A DNA stretch of 64,000 nucleotides from Terrihalobacillus insolitus (GCF_028416575.1 NZ_JAMQKB010000011.1:38990-102989); one strand, 5' to 3'. Positions 32,923-42,470 are shown, counted from the stretch's first letter. The notes: generated by a model from the sequence alone, not told the origin. Numbers and translations: made by a program.

Positions 32923-32956
32923 CCGTGTTTCACTTCTTCGGGGACTGAGAAGATGA

Positions 32957-32989
32957 GACGATGGAGTAAAAAAGGGAGTCGTCCTTTTT
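32957..32989 (+). terminator. Terminator of the B12 riboswitch
   Basis: GACGA ... TCGTC followed by CTTTTTAT, 35 nt after the aptamer. It is the likely off-state platform, with a rather short stem. Confidence 0.6.
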
Positions 32990-33030
32990 ATATGTTTCTG
33001 TCGTTCTCACCGTTCATGTCACCCATGAGC

Positions 33031-33234
33031 GGTTTTTTGGTTTGTATGAACGGTCTCAGAAGCCGCTATTTGGCAAAAATCCATGGTTTTGGTAGGTTTC
33101 GTGGACTGAGAGGCCGCTAATAGCTAAAAATCGGGCCATTAATAGCCCTTTTACAGTAAATAGCGTCCTGTGAGTCCGCTAAACCATGGAATCGAGGCTT
33201 TTCTTGAAAATAAGGGCCTCTCAGTCCGCTTAGA
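33031..33234 (+). repeat. GAGTCCGCT-type dispersed repeat units
   Basis: Units with GAGAGGCCGCTA, ATCCATGGTTTTGG, GTGAGTCCGCTAAACCATGG and GGCCTCTCAGTCCGCTTA lie head to tail. The last unit matches 752-815. They fill the leader between the riboswitch and the reductase gene; no ORF is present. Confidence 0.65.
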
Positions 33235-33282
33235 ATTTTTTTGTTGAATTGTAATGACATAAAAAAGGAAGGAATGATCTCA

Positions 33283-35538
33283 TTGTTAGAGACAAAAATA
33301 GACAAAAAGGTTGACTGGAAACAAGATCTATTCAATAGCTTGATGAGCAATTTTCCACATTTAGATATCGCTAGGGTGGTTACATATGGTGAAACATTAT
33401 TACAGCAAAAACCGTGGCTTTCGGATGAAGAGTGGGTACATCAATTACTATTAGAGGCACTTGCAAACCTTGATGAAAGCGAACCAGATTGGACATACGT
33501 TGCCTCCACTCTTTACCTTGATATCCTTTATTCTAAAAGTGCTCAACACAGGGAATATAGCCGACAAGACAAATATGGCTCCTTTGATCACTTGATCGAT
33601 GCTTTAACAAAGCTTGGCATTTACAGTCCATCGCTTTTAGAAGCATATAGTAAACAAGAAATCGTAGAGCTAGGCAAGGTGATCGATCCGGAAAAAGATT
33701 TACTGTTTACATATATTGGCCTGCGTACATTAGCTGATCGTTATTTGGCAACGGATTACAATGGTAGTGTGTACGAGCTACCACAGGAACGCTTTATGGT
33801 AATTGCGATGACATTAATGCAAGATGAGCCTGAAGACAAAAGGGTGGACCTAGTGAAGGAGGCATATTGGGCTTTAAGTAATTTATATATGACAGTTGCA
33901 ACGCCAACACTTGCAAACGCTGGGAAAAGCTATGGTCAGCTCTCAAGCTGTTTTATCGATACGGTTGATGACAGTCTACAAAGTATTTTTGATAGCAACA
34001 CAGATATTGCCAACCTTTCGAAAAATGGCGGTGGAATTGGTGTTTATCTTGGGAAAATCAGAAGCAGGGGAAGTGCGATTAAAGGCTTTAGTGGAGCCTC
34101 ATCTGGTGTATTACCATGGATGAAGCAATTAAATAACACCGCAGTGAGCGTAGACCAACTAGGTCAACGAAAAGGTGCCATATGTGTCTATCTAGATATT
34201 TGGCATCAAGATATATTCTCTTTCTTGGATGCAAAATTAAATAATGGAGACGAACGGTATCGTACACATGATTTATTTACAGGTATATGCCTTCCTGATT
34301 TGTTTATGGAAAAAGTGGAAGCAAGAGAAAGTTGGTATTTATTTGACCCACATCAAGTTCGCAAGGTAATGGGCTACTCGCTTGAAGATTATTATGATGA
34401 GATAAAAGGGGATGGGACGTTTCGCGACAAATATTTAGAATGTGTGAACCACCCAGATTTGAATAAGCAAGAAGTTCCCGCTATTGATATTATAAAGCGT
34501 GTGTTAAAAAGCCAGCTCGAAACAGGTGGACCGTTTATGTTTTACCGAGACGAGGTAAACCGTCAAAATCCAAATAGCCACTTAGGCATGATCTATTCAA
34601 GTAATCTGTGTACAGAAATAACACAAAATCAAAGTGCTACTGTTATGACGGAACAAGTAACGAAGGATGGCAAAATTTTAATCGAAAAACAACCTGGTGA
34701 TTTTGTTGTGTGTAATCTTTCCTCCATTAACCTAGGAAAAGCTGTCCCTTCTGAGGTTTTGGAGCGATTGATTCCGATACAAGTACGAATGTTAGACAAT
34801 GTGATCGACTTGAATACAATTCCTGTGTTACAGGCACAATTAACAAATCAAAAATACCGGGCAATTGGATTAGGAACATTTGGCTGGCACCATTTACTTG
34901 CACAAAAGCAAATCAAATGGGAAAGCAATAATGCGGTTGACTATGCGGATCGGCTTTATGAAAAGATAGCATTTTTGACAATTCATGCAAGTATGGATTT
35001 AGCTAAGGAGAAAGGAGCATGTTTTGCTTACCAAGGATCCGATTGGGAAACTGGAAAGTATTTTGACAATAAAGGTTACACAAATAACAGTCAATCTCCT
35101 TTGCCGTGGAATCGATTGAAGCAGGATGTTCAGCAATTCGGAATTCGTAATAGTTACTTGATGGCGGTTGCGCCAAATTCATCGACGTCCCTTATCGCAG
35201 GGAGCACAGCGAGTATCGATCCGATTTTTCAAAAGTTTTACGCAGAAGAGAAAAAGGATTACAAAATTCCTGTTACAGCTCCTGACTTAAATGCCGAAAC
35301 AACATGGTATTATAAATCCGCTTATTTTATTGACCAGCATTGGAGCATCAAGCAGAATGCGGCACGACAAAAGCATATTGATCAGGGCATTTCATTTAAT
35401 TTATATGTTTCAAATACAGTTCAGGCAAAAGAATTACTAAGTATGCATGTGCAGGCGTGGAAGCAAGGTCTTAAAACAACCTATTATTTACGATCAACAT
35501 CCTCAGATCTACTCGAATGTGAATCATGCTCAAGCTAA
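33283..35538 (+). CDS. Ribonucleoside-diphosphate reductase, alpha subunit (class I)
   Basis: 751 residues. LSSCFIDTVDD, SKNGGGIGVYLGKIRSRGS, NLCTEI, CNLSSINLGK and the P-loop-like APNSSTSLIAGST carry the two redox cysteines, the thiyl cysteine and the substrate site. The C-terminus ends LECESC, the redox-shuttle cysteine pair. No ATP-cone is seen at the N-terminus, so dATP inhibition through a cone is unlikely. TTG 33283 is preferred because AAGGAAGG is 10 nt upstream; ATG 33274 is too close to it. It forms an operon with the beta subunit under the B12 riboswitch; neither nrdI nor nrdH is next to it. Confidence 0.93.
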   Translation: MLETKIDKKVDWKQDLFNSLMSNFPHLDIARVVTYGETLLQQKPWLSDEEWVHQLLLEALANLDESEPDWTYVASTLYLDILYSKSAQHREYSRQDKYGSFDHLIDALTKLGIYSPSLLEAYSKQEIVELGKVIDPEKDLLFTYIGLRTLADRYLATDYNGSVYELPQERFMVIAMTLMQDEPEDKRVDLVKEAYWALSNLYMTVATPTLANAGKSYGQLSSCFIDTVDDSLQSIFDSNTDIANLSKNGGGIGVYLGKIRSRGSAIKGFSGASSGVLPWMKQLNNTAVSVDQLGQRKGAICVYLDIWHQDIFSFLDAKLNNGDERYRTHDLFTGICLPDLFMEKVEARESWYLFDPHQVRKVMGYSLEDYYDEIKGDGTFRDKYLECVNHPDLNKQEVPAIDIIKRVLKSQLETGGPFMFYRDEVNRQNPNSHLGMIYSSNLCTEITQNQSATVMTEQVTKDGKILIEKQPGDFVVCNLSSINLGKAVPSEVLERLIPIQVRMLDNVIDLNTIPVLQAQLTNQKYRAIGLGTFGWHHLLAQKQIKWESNNAVDYADRLYEKIAFLTIHASMDLAKEKGACFAYQGSDWETGKYFDNKGYTNNSQSPLPWNRLKQDVQQFGIRNSYLMAVAPNSSTSLIAGSTASIDPIFQKFYAEEKKDYKIPVTAPDLNAETTWYYKSAYFIDQHWSIKQNAARQKHIDQGISFNLYVSNTVQAKELLSMHVQAWKQGLKTTYYLRSTSSDLLECESCSS

Positions 35539-35595
35539 ACGGGGATACAGGGACATGAACCCTGCCCCTTCAAGCTAAATGAAAGGAGAAAAAAG

Positions 35596-36645
35596 ATGAC
35601 CATGACTACAGATTTAACGAATCGTAAACTTATGGATAATACAGCTCCAAATCGTTCGACTCGAATCATAAACGGTGAAAGCTCCAACATCTTAAATTGG
35701 GATGATGTTCGTTTTTCTTGGGCATATCCAAAATATAAAAAAATGCTCAGTAATTTTTGGACACCGTTTGAAATTAATATGGCACAAGACCTGAAGCAAT
35801 TTCCGCAATTGTCCGAGGAGGAACAGGATGCGTTCTTGAAAATTATTGGGCTACTAGCATTGCTTGATAGTATTCAAACAGATTATGCAGGGAAGGTTGC
35901 GGACTATTTAACAGACTCTAGCTTGAATGCACTTATGATTATTTTGGCCCAGCAGGAGGTAATCCATAATCATTCGTACTCTTACGTTTTGTCTAGCCTA
36001 GTATCCAAACAGAAGCAGGATGAGGTGTTTGAATTTTGGCGGACGGAGCCAATTTTAGAAAAACGCAATGCATTTGTCACAGATGGGTATCAGGCTTTTG
36101 TAGAGGATCCAACTGTAGAAACGTTGTTAAAATCAGTCGTTTTCGATGTGATTTTGGAGGGATTGTTTTTTTATTCGGGATTTGCCTTCTTCTATCACCT
36201 TGCACGAAATCAGAAAATGGTCTCCTCCTCGACGATGATCAATTATATAAATCGTGACGAACAACTGCATGTGGATTTGTTCGTCAAAATTTTTAAAGAA
36301 GTGTTAGCTGAATATCCTGAATACCACACGGAACAGCTTAGCGATTTTGTTCAAACTACCTTCAAACAAGCAGCTGAATTGGAAATAGAATGGGCTCGGC
36401 ACATTATTGGGAACAAGATTGACGGAATCTTGCTTGAAGATGTTGAGAACTACATCCGTTTTTATGCCAATGTACGCTGTAAGCAACTAGGCTATGATAA
36501 ACCATATCCTGAGGTTGAGAAAAATCCACTTCGCTGGATCAAAGCATATGAAGATGTCGACTTGGGAAAATCAGATTTCTTTGAACAAAAATCCAGGCAA
36601 TATACGAAAGTCAACTATACAGATAACGGCTTTGAAGACCTTTAA
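35596..36645 (+). CDS. Ribonucleoside-diphosphate reductase, beta subunit (class I)
   Basis: 349 residues. Metal ligands are seen in LLALLDSIQTDYA, QQEVIHNHSYSYV (E, H, and the likely radical tyrosine), FDVILEGLFFYSG (E) and NRDEQLHVDLF (E, H). The protein supplies the tyrosyl radical for the alpha subunit. AAAGGAG lies before ATG 35596. A GGGGATACAGGG...CCCTGCCCC hairpin sits in the 57-bp gap after alpha. A conserved two-hairpin repeat begins at its stop codon (36645). Confidence 0.93.
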   Translation: MTMTTDLTNRKLMDNTAPNRSTRIINGESSNILNWDDVRFSWAYPKYKKMLSNFWTPFEINMAQDLKQFPQLSEEEQDAFLKIIGLLALLDSIQTDYAGKVADYLTDSSLNALMIILAQQEVIHNHSYSYVLSSLVSKQKQDEVFEFWRTEPILEKRNAFVTDGYQAFVEDPTVETLLKSVVFDVILEGLFFYSGFAFFYHLARNQKMVSSSTMINYINRDEQLHVDLFVKIFKEVLAEYPEYHTEQLSDFVQTTFKQAAELEIEWARHIIGNKIDGILLEDVENYIRFYANVRCKQLGYDKPYPEVEKNPLRWIKAYEDVDLGKSDFFEQKSRQYTKVNYTDNGFEDL

Positions 36646-36737
36646 TCTTTAAATGGTTTTAGGGTTTTTAGACCAGGTGGAGTCGAAACTCCATCTGATT
36701 CCCCGATGTTTCAGCTTGTTGAAACGAGTTCGCTTTT
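36645..36737 (+). repeat. Two-hairpin repeat after beta subunit, copy 1
   Basis: ATCTTTAAATGGTT..TAGGGTTTT, then GGTGGAGT-CGAA-ACTCCATC and GTTTCA-GCTTGT-TGAAAC. It matches 37273-37362, with the second stem changed as a compensated pair. Confidence 0.75.
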
Positions 36738-36829
36738 GGGTATCTTAGCTTTACCATAGTAATTGCCCAATACTGTTCGTTAACGGTATACTTGTAATCA
36801 CAAATAGTATTAGACGAAGGGGAATTACG

Positions 36830-37273
36830 ATGCAGTGGAAAAAGAAACTTTTTGATGTGTTGACGGTTCAGGAATTATATGCAATTTTAAAAGCGAGAGT
36901 AGATGTATTTGTAGTGGAACAAAATTGTCCATATGGTGAAATAGATAATTATGACCAGGTGTCTACTCACCTCTATCTTGAGAATGATGGAGAAATTATT
37001 GCATATGCAAGGCTGCTTCCGAGGAACGTAAAATATAAAGAAGCATCCATTGGACGTGTTTTAGTAAATCAAACGTATCGCAAAAATGGCTATGCAAAAG
37101 AGTTACTTGAAAGATCGATTGCCGTGATCCTAGAGGAATGGAAGGAACCTGCGATAAAGATTCAGGGACAGGAATATTTACGTCAATTTTATGGTTCTTT
37201 TGGGTTTAAAGAAATATCTGACATATATTTGGAAGATGACATTCCACACGTAGATATGTTGCTTAGGACTTGA
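36830..37273 (+). CDS. ElaA-type GNAT acetyltransferase
   Basis: 147 residues. LYAILKARVDVFVVEQNCPYGEID (ElaA signature), IGRVLVNQTYRKNGYAKELLERSI (acetyl-CoA loop with R.NGYA) and the C-terminal QEYLRQFYGSFGF. The family is small and its substrate is unknown. GAAGGGG precedes ATG 36830. The gene is bracketed by two copies of the same two-hairpin repeat. Confidence 0.85.
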   Translation: MQWKKKLFDVLTVQELYAILKARVDVFVVEQNCPYGEIDNYDQVSTHLYLENDGEIIAYARLLPRNVKYKEASIGRVLVNQTYRKNGYAKELLERSIAVILEEWKEPAIKIQGQEYLRQFYGSFGFKEISDIYLEDDIPHVDMLLRT

Positions 37274-37362
37274 TCTTTAAATGGTTCTAGGGTTTTAGAT
37301 CAGATGGAGTCAAGACTTTATCTGATTCCCCGATATTTCAGCTTGCTGAAATGAGTCCGCTT
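37273..37362 (+). repeat. Two-hairpin repeat after elaA, copy 2
   Basis: Starts at the elaA stop codon with ATCTTTAAATGGTT; stems AGATGGAGT-CAAG-ACTTTATCT (with G-T pairs) and ATTTCA-GCTTGC-TGAAAT. Confidence 0.75.
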
Positions 37363-37455
37363 CCTATATTTCCAATATCTAATCCGTTTGGCTAAGGAAA
37401 TAAGCATATACTAAGAATGCCCCACAGAAGACATATGTCAGGAGGCGATTTTATT

Positions 37456-38157
37456 ATGCTTACAGATGAGCAAACAAACCTATGTAAAAACGAACTACTT
37501 GAACGGAGAAAAGCCTTAGCAGCTCATCTCGAGGATCATTTCGGTCTGAAGTACGAATTGATTAAAGAGTCCATTGGAGAATTGTCAAACTATGACAACC
37601 ACCCTGCGGACCATGGAACAGCATTATATGAGCGAGAGAAAGATATTGCATTAAATGAACATCAAGAAAATGAAATGAAGGATATCGAACTTGCATTAAA
37701 AGCTATGGATAAAGGTACGTATGGAAAATGTGAAGAATGTGGAAAAGATATCCCATACGAACGTCTTGAAGCCATGCCTACTACACGCTTTTGCATTGAT
37801 CATACGACGCAAAGTTTACCATTTGGTCGCCCTGTTGAAGAGGATGTCATTCATCCAAGTGTAAATGAAATGGAAACGGAAGTGGACGAAGAGGAATCGA
37901 CCATTTTTGATCCTGAGGATGCGTGGCAGCGTGTGAGCTCATGGGGAACATCAAACAGTCCATCCGATTTTTATGACACAGCGAAGGATTATGACGACAT
38001 GTTTTTTAATTCTGATGAGCTAGTAGGAAGTGCCGAACTCGTGGAAGGATTTTTGTTAACCGATATGGAAGGGAACTATATCGGGGTCAATAAAAGCCAT
38101 GAAGAATATGAGGATGATCTCGATGAAAACGGGGTTGGCTCTATTCTTTATGATTAA
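37456..38157 (+). CDS. YteA-type TraR/DksA zinc-finger protein
   Basis: 233 residues. The N-terminal helical hairpin (NLCKNELLERRKALAAHLEDHFGLKYELIKESIGELSNYDNHPADHG) and GKCEECGKDIPYERLEAMPTTRFCIDH (C-terminal-half zinc site C-E-E-C..C) are those of DksA-like regulators; the YteA group occurs in spore formers. The acidic tail of ~90 residues is typical of that group. AGGAGGC precedes ATG 37456. It may act on RNA polymerase during starvation or sporulation. Confidence 0.85.
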   Translation: MLTDEQTNLCKNELLERRKALAAHLEDHFGLKYELIKESIGELSNYDNHPADHGTALYEREKDIALNEHQENEMKDIELALKAMDKGTYGKCEECGKDIPYERLEAMPTTRFCIDHTTQSLPFGRPVEEDVIHPSVNEMETEVDEEESTIFDPEDAWQRVSSWGTSNSPSDFYDTAKDYDDMFFNSDELVGSAELVEGFLLTDMEGNYIGVNKSHEEYEDDLDENGVGSILYD

Positions 38158-38190
38158 AAAAGGAGCCATTCATTTTTTGAATGGCTCCTT
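38156..38190 (+). terminator. Terminator after yteA-like gene
   Basis: AAGGAGCCATTCA-TTTTT-TGAATGGCTCCTT directly after the stop. Confidence 0.85.
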
Positions 38191-38281
38191 ACGCTGTTGT
38201 GCTCATAATCATTCGAAAATGTTTGAGAAATGTGAAACAATTGGGATGAGATTTCGTATATACAGGAAAGGGGGCGGTGAG

Positions 38282-38488
38282 TTGTCAGAACAGAGAGGTT
38301 GTATTAAATGTGGTAGTACCGATGCAGATCAAAAGGAAGTAGCAATGACTGGAACAGGACTTTCCAAAATGTTCGATGTCCAAAATAATAAGTTTCTGGT
38401 CGTATATTGTAAAAACTGTGGTTATTCGGAGTTTTACAATAAGAAGGCTTCAACTGCAGGAAATATTTTTGACTTTTTCTTTGGGTAA
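38282..38488 (+). CDS. Small zinc-ribbon protein
   Basis: 68 residues with two CxxC pairs (CIKC near residue 7, CKNC near residue 45) forming a zinc ribbon, then SEFYNKKASTAGNIFDFFFG. It belongs to the short YpzJ/zinc-ribbon type of nucleic-acid-binding-like proteins, exact family uncertain. TTG 38282 follows AAGGGGGCGG. Confidence 0.7.
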   Translation: MSEQRGCIKCGSTDADQKEVAMTGTGLSKMFDVQNNKFLVVYCKNCGYSEFYNKKASTAGNIFDFFFG

Positions 38489-38491
38489 TTT

Positions 38492-38544
38492 AACAAATCA
38501 AAAACCCGTTTGGTCTCGAGAGCCAAACGGGTTTTTGATTTGTT
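38492..38544. terminator. Bidirectional terminator
   Basis: A 21-bp perfect stem CAAATCAAAAACCCGTTTGG / CCAAACGGGTTTTTGATTTG between two convergent genes; it overlaps the end of htrA. Confidence 0.92.
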
Positions 38545-39835
38545 ATTTTTCCGATAAGGTTAAAGTAGTGGTACTCTCTTTACCTTCCCTATAATAAGTA
38601 ATATCTATTTCTTCTCCAACTTCTGTTTCCTTGTATAGGTAATTTCTAAGGTCTATCATAGACGTGATTGAACTGTCATTAATTTTTGTAATCACATCAT
38701 AGCGTTGTAATCCAGCTTCACTTGCAGGGGAACCATCTTCAATATTAGCAATTGCAACACCTTCTGTTACATCATTCGGTAAAGCTAATGTTTGCTCCCT
38801 TCCTTGAGCTGGTACTTGTGAAAGGGATACGGCCTGTATGCCGATTAAAGGTCTAGATATTTTACCATCTGTCTCTAACTGTTGAATAATAGGCTTAGCT
38901 GTGTCAACGGGGATTGAAAAGCCGATCCCTTCGACAGCTTCCTGTGCAATTTTCATTGAGTTTATTCCAACTACTTCTCCTTTTGCATTAACAAGAGCGC
39001 CCCCACTGTTCCCTGGGTTAATTGCAGCATCTGTCTGGATAACATTTGTTGTCCAATCTGGTTGTCCATCTCCATTACTGTCTATTTCAACCGAACGTTC
39101 GAGGCCGCTAACAATACCTTTTGTTACAGAACCAGCAAACTCAAGTCCCAAGGGGTTTCCGATTGCAATAACGGATTCTCCGACATATAAATCACTTGAA
39201 GATCCAAAGGTAGCAACAGATTTTGCATCTACGTTTGACCCATCAATTTCTAGAACTGCCAAATCCGTCAATGCATCTGTTCCTAAAATCTTCGCATTCA
39301 CCTGCTCCCCATCGTTTAAGACAACTTCTAATTCCGCTGCACCATCTACTACATGGTTATTTGTCACAATGTATGCTTTCCCGTCTTTCTTTTTATAAAT
39401 CACGCCAGATCCTGTTCCACCTTGCTGAGAGCTAGTAAATAGGTTGGATTCCTGAATATTTTTCACACCTACAACAGCTGGACTCGATTGTTGGATAGCG
39501 GCTGAAATCGATGCATTATCTTCTTGACCAGCTACAGTAGGAACTGCATCTGTGCTAGAACTGCTATCTGAAGTCGTTTGTCCAGTTAAACCATTGACAT
39601 CTTCAGTTGAATTAGTACTATTATTAGTGATTGGGACGATGTTTGCTGTAACTAAAAACACGCCGACTAATGCAACAATGACACCACCAACAATACCACT
39701 AAAAATCATCCCTAAGTAATGTTTTTTTTGCTTTGGAGGAGTTAGATTTGTTTGTTCAAAATTCCTCATCTCTCCATCGTATTCCTGCTGGTTTGTAAAA
39801 TTATTTGTACGGTGTTGATCGTCCTGATAGTTCAT
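38543..39835 (-). CDS. HtrA/DegP-type serine protease (S1C)
   Basis: 430 residues. A cytoplasmic N-terminal tail (~50 residues, Asn/Gln-rich), one membrane helix (IFSGIVGGVIVALVGVFLVT), a linker, and a trypsin-like domain with the triad His (TNNHVVDGA), Asp (TDLAVLEID) and Ser (NPGNSGGALVN), then one PDZ domain (AIANIEDGSPASEAGLQRYD). The protease faces the outside of the membrane and removes misfolded exported proteins; in bacilli such genes are controlled by CssRS. Start ATG 39835 follows GAAAGGTGGG. Confidence 0.93.
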   Translation of the reverse strand: MNYQDDQHRTNNFTNQQEYDGEMRNFEQTNLTPPKQKKHYLGMIFSGIVGGVIVALVGVFLVTANIVPITNNSTNSTEDVNGLTGQTTSDSSSSTDAVPTVAGQEDNASISAAIQQSSPAVVGVKNIQESNLFTSSQQGGTGSGVIYKKKDGKAYIVTNNHVVDGAAELEVVLNDGEQVNAKILGTDALTDLAVLEIDGSNVDAKSVATFGSSSDLYVGESVIAIGNPLGLEFAGSVTKGIVSGLERSVEIDSNGDGQPDWTTNVIQTDAAINPGNSGGALVNAKGEVVGINSMKIAQEAVEGIGFSIPVDTAKPIIQQLETDGKISRPLIGIQAVSLSQVPAQGREQTLALPNDVTEGVAIANIEDGSPASEAGLQRYDVITKINDSSITSMIDLRNYLYKETEVGEEIDITYYREGKESTTTLTLSEK

Positions 39836-40121
39836 GGTATCCCACCTTTCATTATTTTAAAATATTTTATTATAGTCTTATAATTGGCAGATTCCCTTTT
39901 CAACCCTTACTTTAAACAGGAAATCTGCCATTTGACCATCACTGGGGGAATTCAGCTAATGGTTATTCTTACAGTTATTATTGTAAACAGGAGGTTTGGC
40001 AAGATTAAGGCAAAAATGTGGAAAAAGTATGGAATTGATTCCTCTTATGTAAGTTGCCTGATTTTCTCAAAATTGCTACCAAGTTCCCTTTTTGCTATGA
40101 GTATGGGAAAATAACAATAGA
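39836..40121. other. Promoter region of htrA
   Basis: No gene. A CAGATTCCC...GGAAATCTG inverted sequence lies around 39888-39925. MITE copy C follows. Confidence 0.4.
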
Positions 40122-40276
40122 AGAGGTTGTTCAAAAAGTCACCAAATGATAAGCGGCGCATCTCTTCGTTGGCTTGTTTTTCCGGTGCTCATGTAGGTTA
40201 TGTCTACACTGCGCTCCTCAAAACTACGCCGCCTCGACCTGCTTGCTTCTAATTTGCCGACTTTTTGAACACGCAC
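40122..40276 (+). repeat. MITE-like element, copy C (155 bp)
   Basis: AGAGGTTGTTCAAAAAGTC ... GACTTTTTGAACACGCAC, bounded by TAGA on both sides (40118-40121, 40277-40280). Its central part differs from A and B (a TGTAGGTTATGTCTACA stem replaces TATTAAAAGCATACG). It lies ~45 bp before the response regulator. Confidence 0.87.
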
Positions 40277-40323
40277 TAGAATGCATTATTTAAGGTATAG
40301 CCAATAAAAAGGAGTTTTAGACT

Positions 40324-41022
40324 ATGACTCATCAAATTATGGTTGTCGAGGATGATCCCAACATTCGTGATATTGTAACGGCATACTTAAAAAAAGAAGG
40401 GTATGATGTCAAAACCGCTGAGTCAGCCGAAAAGGCAATGGAATTAACTCAATCTCAATCACCAGACATGTGGATTCTTGACATCATGCTTCCTGGAATA
40501 GATGGATATGAATTTTGTAAGCAGATCAGGCAAACGAGTGATGTTCCTATTATTATCATATCTGCAAAGGATGAAGAATTAGACAAGATCCTTGGACTAG
40601 AATTAGGTAGTGATGATTATTTAACAAAGCCATTTAGTCCGAGAGAGCTTGTTGCACGAGTTAAGCGCCATTTAAAACGGTGGGACGTGCAACATCGTAG
40701 TGAGGTGGATCACGTAAACGAGGAAACACTGAAAGCTGGTCGATTAACCATTTACCCAAAAGAACGCCGTATATTTTGGGAAAACCAGGAGGTAGAGACC
40801 TCAACGAAGGAGTTCGAGCTTTTGTCCATTTTAACTCAAAATGTAAACCGCGCTTTCTCAAGAGAAGAATTATTAACGAGAATTTGGGGGTTCGATTACT
40901 TTGGAAGTGATCGAGCGGTAGATGATTTGATCAAACGATTAAGAAAAAAGTTAGAAAATTTGCCTATAGAGACTGTATGGGGATATGGGTATCGACTACG
41001 AAGCGAAGAGGATGACAAATGA
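40324..41022 (+). CDS. OmpR-family response regulator
   Basis: 232 residues. Receiver domain with D53 as phosphoacceptor (WILDIMLPGIDG), preceding acid pair VVEDD and conserved Lys in YLTKPFSPREL. A winged-helix DNA-binding domain follows (STKEFELLSILTQNVNRAFSREELLTRIWG, ...VDDLIKRLRKKL). AAAGGAG precedes ATG 40324. The stop overlaps the kinase start (ATGA). Its closest B. subtilis equivalent cannot be named. Confidence 0.93.
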   Translation: MTHQIMVVEDDPNIRDIVTAYLKKEGYDVKTAESAEKAMELTQSQSPDMWILDIMLPGIDGYEFCKQIRQTSDVPIIIISAKDEELDKILGLELGSDDYLTKPFSPRELVARVKRHLKRWDVQHRSEVDHVNEETLKAGRLTIYPKERRIFWENQEVETSTKEFELLSILTQNVNRAFSREELLTRIWGFDYFGSDRAVDDLIKRLRKKLENLPIETVWGYGYRLRSEEDDK

Positions 41023-42347
41023 AATTACAGTATCAATTAAATGCGGCGTTTACGACGTTATTAATTGTTATCATGTCATTAACGGCCTTTTTAGTATATT
41101 CGTTAATATTGGATTTGTTAGTCCAGGACGAACAACGGCAGCTTCAAGCAAAAGGTGACTTGATTGTCAACTTACTGAATCAAGAATCATCACTCGCGAA
41201 CGTTCAAAGATTGTCCCAGCTCTTACAAGACCAGGAATTGCAGGTGTTTCTATATGATCAAAGGAAAAATCAAATATTATTTACTACATTATCGTTGGAT
41301 TTGGTTGAAAATTGGGTGAACACCAATGACGTAAACGGTCAGATGGATGATTTATGGGAAGGTGGTGGAGGTAAATTTGTTGTCTCAGAGTTACCACTCT
41401 CTTCCCAACAACCATGGATTCATTTGATTATGTTGACCCCGTTGAACGATCTACAAGCGGTACAGAAAACCTTTATTAGTCGTATTCTTATTGTATTTGT
41501 AATTGGTGTAGGGATTGCCATATTGTTGAGCTACTGGCTAACGAAACGACTTGTTACCCCATTAACAAGTTTGAAGCAGCAGTTAAAAAAGATTGAAAAG
41601 AGACAGTTTGAGGATGTACAAACCATTCAGGCAAGCGGTGAAATTAAAGAAGTAGAGCAAAGTGTGTTGGATATGGCAAACGAGCTACAGCACTACATTC
41701 AATCCCAACGACATTTTTTTCAGAATGCTAGTCATGAACTGAAGACGCCATTAATGACCATTCAGGGCTATGCTGAGGGTATTCGGGATGGGATTTTTAA
41801 CGAAGAAGAATCGAAACGTGGATTAGAAGTAATGGTTGCAGAAATCACGCGTTTGAAAAAAATTATTAATGAAATGATTCTATTGGCAAAACTAGATAGT
41901 GATGAAGGAATTTACCATGAAACAAAGGTTGACAGTCGGGATATAATAATAAAAACAATTGATCGTGCTTTACCATTGGCAAATGAAAGAAATATTTCGA
42001 TAACGTATGATGTAGATCAAGTAACGCTTCGAGCAGACGAGGAAAAATTACTACAAGCAATGTTAAATATTACATTAAATGCAATCCGTCATGCGTCAGC
42101 AAAGGTAAACATCGTAGTCACTCATTTAAATAGCAATGTGACGATTTTAATAGAAGACGATGGTACAGGTATAGAAAAAGACCTTATGCCCAAATTGTTT
42201 CATCGGTTTGTAAAAGGAGAGGGTGGAGAGACAGGGCTAGGACTTGCTATCTCCCGTGCAATTGTGGAACGGTCAGGTGGATCCATTCATGTTGGTCAAT
42301 CGGAACTTGGCGGTGCAAAATTTATCATCATTTTACCAGTAGGATAA
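41019..42347 (+). CDS. Membrane sensor histidine kinase
   Basis: 442 residues. Two membrane helices (about 10-32 and 150-172) flank a ~115-residue outer sensor domain, then HAMP, HisKA with H239 (SHELKTPLMTIQGYAEGI) and a HATPase_c with the N box (NITLNAIRHA), G1 (EDDGTGIEKD) and GETGLGLAIS. It partners with the response regulator through overlapping genes. The signal is not evident. Confidence 0.92.
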   Translation: MKLQYQLNAAFTTLLIVIMSLTAFLVYSLILDLLVQDEQRQLQAKGDLIVNLLNQESSLANVQRLSQLLQDQELQVFLYDQRKNQILFTTLSLDLVENWVNTNDVNGQMDDLWEGGGGKFVVSELPLSSQQPWIHLIMLTPLNDLQAVQKTFISRILIVFVIGVGIAILLSYWLTKRLVTPLTSLKQQLKKIEKRQFEDVQTIQASGEIKEVEQSVLDMANELQHYIQSQRHFFQNASHELKTPLMTIQGYAEGIRDGIFNEEESKRGLEVMVAEITRLKKIINEMILLAKLDSDEGIYHETKVDSRDIIIKTIDRALPLANERNISITYDVDQVTLRADEEKLLQAMLNITLNAIRHASAKVNIVVTHLNSNVTILIEDDGTGIEKDLMPKLFHRFVKGEGGETGLGLAISRAIVERSGGSIHVGQSELGGAKFIIILPVG

Positions 42348-42470
42348 TTTTACCAGTAAACAATCTAATGGAAAATAAAAATTAGGTAATTAGATGACCT
42401 TATGTTATAATTGGTAAGTTGTGATCGGAACTGGACAGTTGAATTCGATACAAGAGGAGAGTATATAAAT

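Noticed and set aside
35536..35560. Thirteenth copy of the cassette tail (CTAAACGGGGATACAGG) after the reductase alpha gene
   Set aside because: It belongs to a separate GGGGATACAGGG/CCCTGCCCC hairpin, lacks the GGC ending and lies in a core operon.
39884..40114. 76-residue ORF before MITE copy C
   Set aside because: No ribosome binding site, odd composition, and it lies in the promoter region of htrA.
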